Part shown: piece by piece, positions 43,188 to 52,887 of the stretch
Position numbering within the stretch: the first letter of the stretch is position 1
Layout: each line of letters opens with the position of its first letter
DNA from: Neisseria perflava
GTDB taxonomy: Bacteria > Pseudomonadota > Gammaproteobacteria > Burkholderiales > Neisseriaceae
Reading direction: 5' to 3'
DNA length: 64,000 nt
Assembly: GCF_019334725.1 (NCBI RefSeq)
Contig: NZ_CP079818.1
Span: forward strand, 2,170,001 to 2,234,000
The notes under the pieces: generated by a model
What the model was told of the DNA's origin: nothing
What the model saw: only the letters and a program-made list of their open reading frames with translations
The model's database searches: none
Program-made: the position numbers and the translations under genes

Positions 43188-45320
43188 TCAGTAACGCAGA
43201 TTGTTACCCACATTATCCATAATGCGCGGCGTGATGAAGATCAACAGCTCACGGCGGTTTTCACGTTTGCCGCGTGATTTGAACAGATTGCCGACAACAG
43301 GAATATCGCCCAAAACAGGTACTTTGTTCACTGCATTGGTGCTTTCTTCTTCGTAAATACCGCCGACAATCAGCGTGCCGCCATCTTCAACCATGGCTTG
43401 GGTATTCAAGTGTTTGGTGTTGATACACTTGGTTGTCAGAGAATCCACGGTACAGTCGATCGGGGTATCGCGATTAATCTTCACAGTCATGATGATTTGA
43501 CCGTCAGGCGTAATGTTCGGCGTTACGGTCAAACCCAAAACAGCTTTCTTGAAGGTAATCGAAGTTGCACCGCTGGAAGAAGCCTCTTGGTAAGGAATTT
43601 CCGTACCGGATTCGATTTTGGCTTCTTTGCGGTCTTGTGTCAGCACGCGCGGATTGGAAATGGTCTTGCTCTTACCTTGTTCTTCAGACGCGCTGATTTC
43701 CAAACCCAATGCGCCGGACGAGAACGCACGCACCAGCGCAATGCTGTTGACTGCGGCTGCGGTCGGCAGACTGACATTCGGATCTAAAGTCCATGTGCGG
43801 TAGCCTACGTCGCCACGGTTAAATGAGGCATTGGTATTGTAGTTGGTTTGTGCATTGCTCCAGTTGCTGCCCCATGCGTTACGGCCACTTGCACCACCGG
43901 AACCGAATTTAACGCCCAAGTTGCGGAAGAAGGTATCTTCTGCTTCCACAATACGCGCTTCCACCATCACTTGACGGGTTGGAACGTCCAATTCATCAAT
44001 CAGTTTGCGGAATTTCTCAATCACGCCACGGTTGTCGGTCACGATCAGCGTATTGGTGGCCGGATCAATTAAGGCGCTGCCTCGGTTGCTCAACAGAGTG
44101 TTGCGGGTATTGGAGTTATTGCTGTCGTATTCTTCCAGACGCAGAATTTTGCGGAATTCTTCCACGTTTTTGTATTTCAACTGGAAGGTTTGAGAATACA
44201 GCGGACCCAATTCGGCAATCTCTTTTTCAGCCTGTAAGAAGGCTTTATCTTTTGCCAACAATTCATCGCGAGGCGCAATATTAATGATGTTGCCTTGACG
44301 GCGCATATCCAAATTACGCGCCTGCATAACCAAGTCTAAAGCCTGATCCCAAGGTACATCTTTCAGGGACAGGGTCATGGTGCCTTTGACGGTATCGCTG
44401 GCAACAATATTCACGCCGGATTCTTTTGCCAAAATCTGCAAGATGGTACGAACTTCTACATCTTGGAAATCCAAAGAAATTTTACGGCCTTTGAACGATT
44501 TGTTTGTATTTTGGTTTAAGCCGCCGGATTCGGTATTGGCGGCTTTAGGTGATACTTCAAATACAAAACGGCCGGAAGAAGCTTTGGTATTGATGTCCCA
44601 ATTCGCATTATTGTTGCGGATAATGAGCTGGGTAGAATTGCCAATACGTTTGAGCGTAACGTTTTGTACAGGGGTATTGAAGTCAGCCACATCCAAACTG
44701 CGTTGCGCTTGTGTCGGCAGCGTATGGTTTTTCAAGGTCACAACCACGCGGTCGCGCTGCTGTTTAATGTCCGGCTGCCCGCTGAAACCTGGGGCGGACA
44801 ATTCAATAATGCCGGAATTACGTACGCCTTTGCGGAAATCGATATTGGCTGCTGAAACAGCTTGATAAGTCTGAGCAGCGCGCGCGGTAGACGGCGTAGC
44901 CGCACGTTCATTTGCAACAGCAGCATTGGTTTGATCAGTAGATTCGTTTACAAATACCCAAACTTCGTTGCCGCGAATCTCAGTATTGTATTGGCTGATT
45001 TTGTTTAAACCCAAAACCACGCGTGCTCGGTCATTGTTTTGCGCCGCAGTAATTTGATTCAGCAATGGGTCGGCATATTCCAAAACAGGCTCTGGCAAAC
45101 GGATATTGGTGTTGGCAAAATCCAATGCAATACGCGCCGGAGTAGATGTTACAAAACCATGAGGTGTGGTGACGTCTTTGTCGAAACGGATTTTGATGAT
45201 TTTTTGGTTGTCAGGCAAAGTGGAAACGTTGATATCGGTAATATTGCCTGCAAAGGCCGTCTGAACAGCGAGGGCAACGCTGAAGCCGGCAAATAATTTT
45301 GTCATGTGCTTGGTTTTCAT
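43188..45320 (-). CDS. pilQ: Type IV pilus secretin PilQ
   Basis: The outer-membrane channel through which type IV pili extend and transforming DNA enters. The 710-aa protein has a signal peptide (AVQTAFA) and AMIN-type domains at about residues 25-230. A short linker follows, then N0/N1 domains (ISLDFQDVEVRTILQILAKESGVNIV) and the C-terminal secretin domain with the conserved VPVLGDIPVVGNLFKSRGKRENRRELLIFITPRI. The small-repeat region seen in meningococcal PilQ is not obvious. Last gene of pilMNOPQ. Confidence 0.97.
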   Translation of the reverse strand: MKTKHMTKLFAGFSVALAVQTAFAGNITDINVSTLPDNQKIIKIRFDKDVTTPHGFVTSTPARIALDFANTNIRLPEPVLEYADPLLNQITAAQNNDRARVVLGLNKISQYNTEIRGNEVWVFVNESTDQTNAAVANERAATPSTARAAQTYQAVSAANIDFRKGVRNSGIIELSAPGFSGQPDIKQQRDRVVVTLKNHTLPTQAQRSLDVADFNTPVQNVTLKRIGNSTQLIIRNNNANWDINTKASSGRFVFEVSPKAANTESGGLNQNTNKSFKGRKISLDFQDVEVRTILQILAKESGVNIVASDTVKGTMTLSLKDVPWDQALDLVMQARNLDMRRQGNIINIAPRDELLAKDKAFLQAEKEIAELGPLYSQTFQLKYKNVEEFRKILRLEEYDSNNSNTRNTLLSNRGSALIDPATNTLIVTDNRGVIEKFRKLIDELDVPTRQVMVEARIVEAEDTFFRNLGVKFGSGGASGRNAWGSNWSNAQTNYNTNASFNRGDVGYRTWTLDPNVSLPTAAAVNSIALVRAFSSGALGLEISASEEQGKSKTISNPRVLTQDRKEAKIESGTEIPYQEASSSGATSITFKKAVLGLTVTPNITPDGQIIMTVKINRDTPIDCTVDSLTTKCINTKHLNTQAMVEDGGTLIVGGIYEEESTNAVNKVPVLGDIPVVGNLFKSRGKRENRRELLIFITPRIMDNVGNNLRY

Positions 45321-45340
45321 AATCGAGTGAGACCCCTAAA

Positions 45341-45883
45341 TTAATTTGAATTCGAACTATCTGAACTATTGGAAGAATCTGCCTCTTTACTGCTCAATGG
45401 CAATTCGGCCTTTCGGTACACCCAGTTGCCGTAGCTGTCTTCAACTTGCTCGGTTAAGATAATTTTATCTTCGGTAATACTTTGGATTCTGCCGTAATTC
45501 TGACCGATGTAGTTTCCGGGATAAACGGTATAAACATGGTCCTTGACCTTGATAAATCCGGAAACTTTGCCGCCGCTTTGCAGCGTTCCGACAAAGGCCA
45601 TATTTTCCAAACTGAAGGCTTCCAATGTTTCTTTCGGACGGTTCACATCCGGCGCATTACCGCCTTTAGGGGCAGTGTCCAAACGGCGTGAATCAAACGC
45701 ATTCATACCTTTAAAGTTCGGCGGGCTATACGGCTTAGGCAATGTAACCGTCGGCTCTTCAAACGGAATAATCTTGGATTTTGCTTCCTGACGGGTTTGC
45801 GTCATCCATTGAGTCAAATCTTCATAGCTTTGCGTACAGGCTGCCAAGGGAAGAAGACTTAAGAGTAAGATGATTTTTTTCAT
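45341..45883 (-). CDS. pilP: Type IV pilus assembly lipoprotein PilP
   Basis: A 180-aa inner-membrane lipoprotein with lipobox LAAC (Cys16). It links the PilN/PilO complex to PilQ; the C-terminal HR domain (YTVYPGNYIGQNYGRIQSI) contacts the secretin. It is 20 bases upstream of pilQ and 15 bases after pilO. Confidence 0.95.
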   Translation of the reverse strand: MKKIILLLSLLPLAACTQSYEDLTQWMTQTRQEAKSKIIPFEEPTVTLPKPYSPPNFKGMNAFDSRRLDTAPKGGNAPDVNRPKETLEAFSLENMAFVGTLQSGGKVSGFIKVKDHVYTVYPGNYIGQNYGRIQSITEDKIILTEQVEDSYGNWVYRKAELPLSSKEADSSNSSDSSNSN

Positions 45884-45898
45884 GATTTCCCTATTCTT

Positions 45899-46570
45899 TT
45901 ATTTTTGCTCATTCTCGGCAGGTTTGCCTTCTTCTTGTGCCTGTTGCGCAGCCAATTCGGCAGCAATCTCTTCGGCCGGACGTGCTTTGTAAGTCGTCGC
46001 AATCGCGCTCAATGTCAATTCGCCTTTATTGCCTTTGCCTTCTTTGTCCTCGCCTGCGTTCACGAGTTTTAAAGAATCTAAAGTAATAATGCGCGACAAA
46101 TCGCCTACATCACGGGTAAATTGGCTGATCTGTGAGTATTTGCCTGTGATGGAAATCTGATACGGCAGTTTTTGAATCGGACCATCGTTTTCAGGTTGGA
46201 GCGGTGCAACGCTGTCCAAACGCAATCCGTTGGTTGAACCTGCCTGATGCAGCTCTTGAATCAGATTCGGAATTTCCGCGTCGGTCGGAAGTTGTTTCAA
46301 CAACACATCAAATGCAGAACGAATCGAAGCCAATTCAGCCTTCAGATTATTCAAGCTTGCTGCCTGAATGCTTTTACGCGTAAAGGTTTCCTTCAGTTCT
46401 TCTTCTTTAGCTTCCTGCGTATTCCAAGTTTCAATCTGATCTTTAAATACGCCGACATAGCCCAAAGCCAACATACCGACAATCAATAAACCTGCCAGCA
46501 AAAGTTTTGAAGGCATATTAAGCAGGTACAGGTTTTGTACGTCCAATTGTTTCAGGTTTTTAGATGCCAT
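45899..46570 (-). CDS. pilO: Type IV pilus assembly protein PilO
   Basis: A 223-aa bitopic protein with one N-terminal helix (LLLAGLLIVGMLALGYVGVF), a coiled coil, and a periplasmic ferredoxin-like domain (LPYQISITGKYSQISQFTRDVGDL). It pairs with PilN in the alignment complex. Its start overlaps the pilN stop (TAATG), so translation is coupled. Confidence 0.95.
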   Translation of the reverse strand: MASKNLKQLDVQNLYLLNMPSKLLLAGLLIVGMLALGYVGVFKDQIETWNTQEAKEEELKETFTRKSIQAASLNNLKAELASIRSAFDVLLKQLPTDAEIPNLIQELHQAGSTNGLRLDSVAPLQPENDGPIQKLPYQISITGKYSQISQFTRDVGDLSRIITLDSLKLVNAGEDKEGKGNKGELTLSAIATTYKARPAEEIAAELAAQQAQEEGKPAENEQK

Positions 46571-47193
46571 TATTGAGCCTCCGGAGCAGGTTCTGCCACA
46601 GGTTCGGCCATTTCACCGCTACTTTGGGCAGTTGGTGCAGGAGCCGGCGTATTCACTTGGTTGATTGAAGATTTCAAAGTAAATTCTTGGTAGTTATCTA
46701 CTTTTTTAATGCTCAACAATTCAGGCTGCAAGAAAATACCTGTACTTGGCAAGGAGCGCATCATAACGGCAATTTTATTGTCGCTGATGGCATGACCGCT
46801 GATTTTATAGCTGGTCGGACTTTCGGCTTCCAACGCGGTCAAATAAGTATTATCGGGCGTAAGTGTATTCAAAGAATCAAGGATATAGGCCGCTTGATAG
46901 CGTTTTTCCTGTAACTCTTCAACTTTCAGTTTTTTGGCCAAGAAGGCTTCTTTTTCTTGCTGAAGTTTATCGATTTCGCCCAATTCTCTATCAAGTCTGT
47001 CGATTTCGGTTTGCAGGAAGTTGTTGCGGCCTTCTTGATTGCTGATGGCGCTGTCAATACCAAGATAGGTAGCGGCCGCCAAGCCCAAACCTACTGCAAA
47101 AGCGCCAAGCATCAATATTTTGAATTGCTGCTGCTTGCGCTGTTTAATCTCTTCCCGATATGGGAGAAGGTTGATTCTGGTTAATTCGATCAT
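46570..47193 (-). CDS. pilN: Type IV pilus assembly protein PilN
   Basis: A 207-aa protein starting MIELTRINLLPYREE, the cytoplasmic motif (INLLPYR) that docks to PilM. One membrane helix, a coiled coil and a periplasmic domain follow, ending in a Pro/Ala/Glu tail. It is 4 bases after the pilM stop. Confidence 0.96.
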   Translation of the reverse strand: MIELTRINLLPYREEIKQRKQQQFKILMLGAFAVGLGLAAATYLGIDSAISNQEGRNNFLQTEIDRLDRELGEIDKLQQEKEAFLAKKLKVEELQEKRYQAAYILDSLNTLTPDNTYLTALEAESPTSYKISGHAISDNKIAVMMRSLPSTGIFLQPELLSIKKVDNYQEFTLKSSINQVNTPAPAPTAQSSGEMAEPVAEPAPEAQ

Positions 47194-47197
47194 GTTC

Positions 47198-48289
47198 TCA
47201 AAGTCCCCTTAATGCCAATCCGAACGCCAAAGTCAGTGACGGCGCATCAATTTGAAACTGCGGCAATTCTACTTTTGCACTGCGTTCCACATATGAAATC
47301 GGATGCAGATATTCTGTTGGCGTATTGGTTTGCGAGAAAATGCTTTCTGCCAAACCTGCCTGCTGCGCGGTAAAGCCGGTCAGCAGGATGTGTTTGATAT
47401 TGTGAAAAGAATCAGTGGCCTGCGTGGTATAGTAAAATTGCAGGACACGCTGAACTTCTTGTGCAACCTGCACATTAAAACGGTCGGCAATCTGAGACTG
47501 GTAGTCGGAAGGCTTGTTTTGGGAAGCCATCATTTGAGCGGCTTTTTCTTCCGTTACCTGATAAGTACGCTGAATCAGCTGATTGAGCTGCTCTGTACTG
47601 ACCGGTGTTTCTTGTTTGTAGAGGATACGGCCGTTTTGCAGAATCAGGGCATACATTTGAGTCGCATGAATACCGAACACGGCAACTTTTTCCTCTGCCA
47701 TTTCGGGAGCATGCGTATTCATCCAATAGACAAAGGCATTGCGTTGCGCCAGCAAGTCCAAGTCCAAAGCAGACAAAGGCAGACCGGCATTTTCAAACAT
47801 TTCAATGCGTGGCTCGACATCGTCTTTTTTGGCGGCAACAGCTAAAACATGCTGACCCGAACCGACTTCTTCAGCTTGAAAGTCGTAGTTCATTTCTTCA
47901 ATAGGCGCAAATTGGCCGACTTCCGCCTCGATAAACTCTTCCAAGTCCAAATCGGTATCACGCGGGTTGTAAATAATTTGCTCGACTGTCGCCAAATTTT
48001 GTGGCACGGCAGCAACAATATTTTTGCAAGAACTGCGTAATTGTGTGTAAGTATGTTGGATGTAAGTAGCAAGCTGATCGTAGTCTTGAATTTTGTTGCC
48101 TTTGACAATATTTTTAGGCAATTTGGTAATAACGTATTTTTCCAGCTGAATTTGGTTTAAACTACGGCCTGTCAGTTGTACCATCTTAATGGCATGTTGG
48201 CTGATGTCGACGCCGATGGCAGAGCGGTTGTTCAATCCGCTAGAAGCCTTGCCTGTTTTGGTATCTTTCGTGCTTTTAAATAAGCGCAT
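47198..48289 (-). CDS. pilM: Type IV pilus assembly ATPase-like protein PilM
   Basis: A 363-aa cytoplasmic actin-fold protein (AIGVDISQHAIKMVQL at the N-terminus; VFGIHATQMYALIL in the middle) that binds PilN's N-terminus and anchors the inner-membrane platform to motor components. The start at 48289 (MRLFKSTKDTKTG) is preferred over the upstream in-frame ATG at 48310, because a purine-rich GGGAAG lies between them. First gene of pilMNOPQ, divergent from ponA. Confidence 0.93.
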   Translation of the reverse strand: MRLFKSTKDTKTGKASSGLNNRSAIGVDISQHAIKMVQLTGRSLNQIQLEKYVITKLPKNIVKGNKIQDYDQLATYIQHTYTQLRSSCKNIVAAVPQNLATVEQIIYNPRDTDLDLEEFIEAEVGQFAPIEEMNYDFQAEEVGSGQHVLAVAAKKDDVEPRIEMFENAGLPLSALDLDLLAQRNAFVYWMNTHAPEMAEEKVAVFGIHATQMYALILQNGRILYKQETPVSTEQLNQLIQRTYQVTEEKAAQMMASQNKPSDYQSQIADRFNVQVAQEVQRVLQFYYTTQATDSFHNIKHILLTGFTAQQAGLAESIFSQTNTPTEYLHPISYVERSAKVELPQFQIDAPSLTLAFGLALRGL

Positions 48290-48413
48290 GATTTGACTTC
48301 CCTGTATCATTTAGGAGTGAGTAACTGTTTCGTTATCCGTAAAGGACTTCTTATTCTTTACACAGTATTGACTGTGGCTGATAGAAATCGTTTCCCATTT
48401 TACTTTATTTATC

Positions 48414-48425
48414 GCCATTAATGGC
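48414..48425. promoter_or_regulatory. Palindrome in the pilM-ponA intergenic region
   Basis: A perfect 12-bp palindrome GCCATTAATGGC ends 17 bases before the ponA ATG, in the 153-bp divergent promoter region. It could be an operator or a leader-RNA hairpin; no factor is identified. Confidence 0.3.
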
Positions 48426-48442
48426 AAAATTATTACCTAGTC

Positions 48443-50830
48443 ATGATTAAAAAGATTATAACGACCTGCATGGGTCTCTTATTAGGACTGGCTCTTTTTG
48501 GTGTAGGTCTGATTGCAATTGCAATTTTGGTAACCTATCCAAAACTGCCGTCTTTGGACTCTTTACAACACTACAAACCAAAAATGCCGCTGACGATTTA
48601 TTCTTCAGACGGCCAAGTCATTGGCGTTTACGGCGAACAACGGCGTGAATTTACCAAAATCGGCGACTTCCCGAAAATTTTGAAAGATGCCGTGATTGCC
48701 GCCGAAGACAAACGCTTCTATGACCACTGGGGCGTGGACGTTTGGGGTGTGGCGCGTGCCGCAATCGGCAACGTCATGGCCGGCGGCGTTCAATCCGGTG
48801 CCAGTACGATTACGCAGCAGGTTGCCAAAAACTTCTACCTGAGCAGCGAGCGTTCGTTCACCCGTAAATTCAACGAAGCCCTGTTGGCCTACAAAATCGA
48901 GCAGTCTTTGAGCAAAGATAAGATTTTGGAGCTGTACTTCAACCAAATCTATTTGGGTCAACGTGCTTATGGTTTTGCCTCCGCCGCCCAAATTTATTTC
49001 AACAAAAATGTTAACGAATTAACATTGGCCGAAGCCGCCATGTTGGCCGGCTTGCCTAAAGCACCTTCTGCCTACAACCCGATTGTGAACCCTGAGCGTG
49101 CCAAACTGCGTCAGGCTTATATTCTGAACAATATGCTGGAAGAAGGCATGATTACCCTGCAGCAACGCGATCAGGCTTTGAAAGAAGAGTTGCATTACGA
49201 GCGTTTTGTACAAAACATCGATCAAAGCGCCCTGTACGTTGCCGAAATGGTACGTCAGGAGCTGTTTGAAAAATACGGTGAAGATGCCTACACTCAAGGT
49301 TTCAAGGTATATACCACAGTCGATACCGCACACCAACGCGTCGCTACCGAAGCCCTGCGTAAAGTTCTGCGCAACTTCGACCGTGGCAGCAGCTACCGTG
49401 GTGCAGAAAACTACATCGACCTGAGCAAAAGCGACAACGTAGAAGAAACCGTCAGCCAATATCTTTCTACACTTTACACCGTCGATAAGATGATTCCTGC
49501 AGTTGTATTGGAAGCCTCCCGTAAAGGTGTACAGATTCAGTTGCCAAGCGGACGTAAAGTGACGCTGAACAGCCACGCTTTAGGCTTTGCCGCCCGTGCC
49601 GTCAACAACGAAAAAATGGGCGAAGACCGCATCCGCCGCGGCTCCGTCATCCGCGTTAAAGGCAGCGGCGATACCTTTACCGTCGTTCAAGAGCCTTTGC
49701 TGCAAGGCGCATTGGTGTCTTTAGATGCGAAAACCGGTGCAGTCCGCGCATTGGTCGGCGGCTACGACTACCACAGCAAAACCTTCAACCGCGCAACTCA
49801 AGCCATGCGCCAACCCGGCTCTACGTTTAAACCGTTTGTTTATTCCGCCGCTTTGGCAAAAGGCATGACTGCCTCCACCATGATTAACGATGCGCCGATT
49901 TCCCTGCCGGGCAAAGGTGCAAACGGCAAAGTGTGGAACCCGAAAAATTCAGACGGCCGCTATTCCGGTTACATCACGCTGCGCCAGGCTTTGACCGCTT
50001 CGAAAAACATGGTGTCCATCCGCATCCTGATGTCTATCGGCATCGGCTACGCGCAACAATACATCCAACGCTTCGGCTTCAAGCCGTCTGAAATCCCTGC
50101 TAGCCTGTCTATGGCTTTGGGTACAGGCGAAACCACACCGTTGCGTATTGCAGAAGGTTACAGCGTCTTTGCCAACGGCGGTTACAAAGTATCTGCCCAC
50201 GTCATCGACAAAATCTACGACAGCCAAGGCCGTCTGAGAGCGCAAATGCAACCTTTGGTAGCCGGTGAGAACGCACCTCAGGCCATTGACCCGCGCAACG
50301 CCTACATCATGTACAAAATCATGCAAGACGTTGTCCGTGTCGGTACCGCACGCGGTGCAGCCGCACTCGGCCGCGCCGACATCGCCGGTAAAACCGGTAC
50401 CACCAACGACAACAAAGACGCATGGTTTGTCGGCTTCAACCCTAGCGTTGTGACTGCCGTCTATATCGGCTTTGACAAACCGCGCAGCATGGGTCGTGCA
50501 GGTTACGGTGGTACAATCGCCGTACCGGTTTGGGTAGAATACATGCGCTTCGCCCTGAAAGGCACCAGCGTCAAACCGATGAAAGCACCTGAAGGCGTGG
50601 TTACAAACGGCGGCGAAGTGTATATGCGCGAACGCATGACCACCAGCTCCGACCTGGCCTTGGACAACAGCGGCGTTGCTCCGCGTCCTGCCCATCGTGC
50701 CGTTCCGAATGAAAACCGCCGCCGTACCGAGAGCGGCAATGCGCCAGCCCGTGAAGAATTAGACGAAACCCCAGTTCTGCCAAGCAATACCGGCAACAAT
50801 AACAGACAACAACTGGACTCTCTGTTCTAA
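48443..50830 (+). CDS. ponA: Penicillin-binding protein 1A
   Basis: A bifunctional class A PBP that polymerises and cross-links peptidoglycan. The 795-aa protein has an N-terminal anchor helix, then the GT51 transglycosylase domain with EDKRFYDHWGVD (catalytic Glu), GASTITQQVAKN and the following family motifs. The transpeptidase domain has Ser460 (GSTFKPF), SKN and KTGTTNDNKDAWF. Two DUS copies are embedded in the coding sequence. It is divergent from pilM, a neighbourhood conserved in Neisseria. Confidence 0.97.
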   Translation: MIKKIITTCMGLLLGLALFGVGLIAIAILVTYPKLPSLDSLQHYKPKMPLTIYSSDGQVIGVYGEQRREFTKIGDFPKILKDAVIAAEDKRFYDHWGVDVWGVARAAIGNVMAGGVQSGASTITQQVAKNFYLSSERSFTRKFNEALLAYKIEQSLSKDKILELYFNQIYLGQRAYGFASAAQIYFNKNVNELTLAEAAMLAGLPKAPSAYNPIVNPERAKLRQAYILNNMLEEGMITLQQRDQALKEELHYERFVQNIDQSALYVAEMVRQELFEKYGEDAYTQGFKVYTTVDTAHQRVATEALRKVLRNFDRGSSYRGAENYIDLSKSDNVEETVSQYLSTLYTVDKMIPAVVLEASRKGVQIQLPSGRKVTLNSHALGFAARAVNNEKMGEDRIRRGSVIRVKGSGDTFTVVQEPLLQGALVSLDAKTGAVRALVGGYDYHSKTFNRATQAMRQPGSTFKPFVYSAALAKGMTASTMINDAPISLPGKGANGKVWNPKNSDGRYSGYITLRQALTASKNMVSIRILMSIGIGYAQQYIQRFGFKPSEIPASLSMALGTGETTPLRIAEGYSVFANGGYKVSAHVIDKIYDSQGRLRAQMQPLVAGENAPQAIDPRNAYIMYKIMQDVVRVGTARGAAALGRADIAGKTGTTNDNKDAWFVGFNPSVVTAVYIGFDKPRSMGRAGYGGTIAVPVWVEYMRFALKGTSVKPMKAPEGVVTNGGEVYMRERMTTSSDLALDNSGVAPRPAHRAVPNENRRRTESGNAPAREELDETPVLPSNTGNNNRQQLDSLF

Positions 50831-50835
50831 CAAAT

Positions 50836-50873
50836 CAAGGCCGTCTGAAACGTTCAGACGGCCTTTTTTGAGA
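50836..50873 (+). terminator. DUS inverted-repeat terminator after ponA
   Basis: AAGGCCGTCTGAA-AC-GTTCAGACGGCCTTTTTT hairpin. Confidence 0.85.
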
Positions 50874-50890
50874 AAATTCAAAGCAAAACC

Positions 50891-51727
50891 ATGATTGATT
50901 TACACTGCCATTCAACCGTTTCAGACGGCATGCTTTCCCCAACCGAAGTCGTCCGACTCGCCCTTCAAAACGGTTGCACCCTGCTCGCCCTGACCGACCA
51001 CGACCATACCGGCGGACTTGCCGAAGCACGTGCCGAAGCCGATACCCTCGGCCTCCCCTTCGTCAACGGCGTGGAAATATCCGTCACTTGGCGCGGCCGC
51101 ACCATCCACATTGTCGGTTTGGACTTTGACGAACACAACGAAGCCCTGCAAAACCTGCTTGCCGAAGTCCGCAAAGGCCGTCTAAAACGATTGGAAGCCA
51201 TCGCGGCCAAACTGGAGAAAAAAGGCATAACAGGCTCGTATGAAGGCGCGCTGGCATTGGCCGCCAACAAAGAAATGGCCAGCCGTACCCACATTGCCGA
51301 ATTCCTCATTCGCGAAGGCCATGTTAAAAACAAACAGCAGGCATTTACCAAATATCTGGGCGACGGCAAATCCTGTTCCGTCAGACATGAATGGGCCACA
51401 CTGGAAGACTGCGTAGTCGCGATTACAGGCGCGGGCGGCATGGCCATTATCGCCCACCCGATGCGCTATGAATTATCCGCCACCGCCAAACGAAACCTCT
51501 TTCAAGAATTTAAAAATCTCGGCGGCGCAGGAATTGAAGTGCACAGCGGCAACTGCTGCAAAAACGACCGCCTCAACTATGCCCTGCTTGCCGACCGTTT
51601 CGACTTTCTCGCCAGCGCAGGCAGCGACTTCCACCGCCCCAACGACTTCAGCGGCGGCATACTCGGCGCCTGTCCCGACCTACCCGAACAATGCCGTCCT
51701 GTCTGGGAACACTTTAAGGCCGTCTGA
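50891..51727 (+). CDS. PHP-domain phosphoesterase (RNase AM / nucleoside bisphosphate phosphatase family)
   Basis: A 278-aa metal-dependent phosphoesterase. The four PHP metal motifs are visible: HCHS (residues 4-7, DLHCHST), TDHDHTGG, NGVEIS with IHIVGL, and AGSDFH near the C-terminus. The related E. coli enzyme (YciV/Rnm) acts on 5' ends of rRNA and on 3',5'-bisphosphates. The last residues KAV and the stop codon are supplied by an in-frame DUS. Confidence 0.88.
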   Translation: MIDLHCHSTVSDGMLSPTEVVRLALQNGCTLLALTDHDHTGGLAEARAEADTLGLPFVNGVEISVTWRGRTIHIVGLDFDEHNEALQNLLAEVRKGRLKRLEAIAAKLEKKGITGSYEGALALAANKEMASRTHIAEFLIREGHVKNKQQAFTKYLGDGKSCSVRHEWATLEDCVVAITGAGGMAIIAHPMRYELSATAKRNLFQEFKNLGGAGIEVHSGNCCKNDRLNYALLADRFDFLASAGSDFHRPNDFSGGILGACPDLPEQCRPVWEHFKAV

Positions 51728-51867
51728 ATTTTTTCATATTTTTGTAAATAGCTTATCTATCTATAAACAGAGACACAGCATCTACACAATTTACATAAGT
51801 AAATTCAATAATCAAATATACCTCATAAAACTCCCTCAACTGACATGTATCGTTTTTAAGCAATGTG

Positions 51868-52749
51868 TTAGGCAAACTCATTCTCTATTCTAGAAATATA
51901 TGCATAATCTTTTAATTCATTAGGAATATCCTCAATTATTTCATTTCTTTTAATTCCTATTTTTATAAAGGCACCCACTGACGCCAAAAACGCAGAAAAA
52001 TATTGAGATACTCCAAGATTCTTCATCCCTTCATAGAATCCATAAGCTGCCGAGATGGATCCAACCAAATCTGAAAAATCTGCTCTTAATACAATTTTAT
52101 GACTAACCAGACATTTGTTTTTCATTACCTTATGTGAGTCCATTGATTTATGTAAATCACAAATTGCTTTTTCTAGTTGCAACATCTTTGTATTCTGAGT
52201 AAATATTTGATCAGGAGAACTAATTATTTCATCATACATAGCACTTAAGCATAAACGCAACATTATTAATTCATCATTATATTTTTCTTTGAAATTTAAA
52301 ATTTCTTCAAGAGGTATAGATCTTTGTGGAATAGGAATAGCTTTATATAGTTCAAATTCAATCGTCCTTTGAAGAGTTTTCCTTATGTTTTTAGAAGCTT
52401 TAAAAGACAAATCTTTATGTAATTGTTGCAAACTCCAGAGATACTCTGTACCTTTATGATTATAATTATTAAAAATTTCTTCTTGAATATTCAAGAAGAA
52501 ATCTTCATTTACCGAATAACTTCCTGTTAACCATACTTCTTCAATTGTTAGAATTTTTTCATTTTGAAGTAAATTAACATCACCTATATTGGAATAACTC
52601 ATATAGAACATATTATTATTAGGTAAAATGATTTTATCCCAAAAAAACAGTGCCATTCTAATTTCCTGTTCTAAATCAACTCCACCCCCAATGATCGTAT
52701 TACCATTAACCTCGACAGGAGGTGCCATAATAATTCCACGCTTCTTCAC
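51868..52749 (-). CDS. AT-rich orphan, DUF6236-like hypothetical protein
   Basis: A 293-aa soluble protein with much lower GC than its neighbours. Its N-terminus, MKKRGIIMAPPVEVNG...GGGVDLEQEIRMALFFWDKIILP, matches my recollection of the DUF6236 family start (R-G-I-x-x-x-P, GGGVD..E.R.ALLFWD). The remainder is helix-rich, without catalytic motifs I recognise, signal peptide or clear membrane spans. It stands alone, with AT-rich non-coding flanks of 140 bases each side. Its composition suggests horizontal acquisition; such orphans are sometimes defence or mobile cargo, but nothing here proves that. Confidence 0.7.
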   Translation of the reverse strand: MKKRGIIMAPPVEVNGNTIIGGGVDLEQEIRMALFFWDKIILPNNNMFYMSYSNIGDVNLLQNEKILTIEEVWLTGSYSVNEDFFLNIQEEIFNNYNHKGTEYLWSLQQLHKDLSFKASKNIRKTLQRTIEFELYKAIPIPQRSIPLEEILNFKEKYNDELIMLRLCLSAMYDEIISSPDQIFTQNTKMLQLEKAICDLHKSMDSHKVMKNKCLVSHKIVLRADFSDLVGSISAAYGFYEGMKNLGVSQYFSAFLASVGAFIKIGIKRNEIIEDIPNELKDYAYISRIENEFA

Positions 52750-52887
52750 TTCTTATCTCCAATATTTAACTCAAAGAGTAACAAATTTTGAATATTTAGA
52801 TATAAAATCCATATTTGCAATAAATAAAAATAACATAAAAATACTGTATAACTATAATATACTCCCTTCTCTAAGTAAAATCATAAC

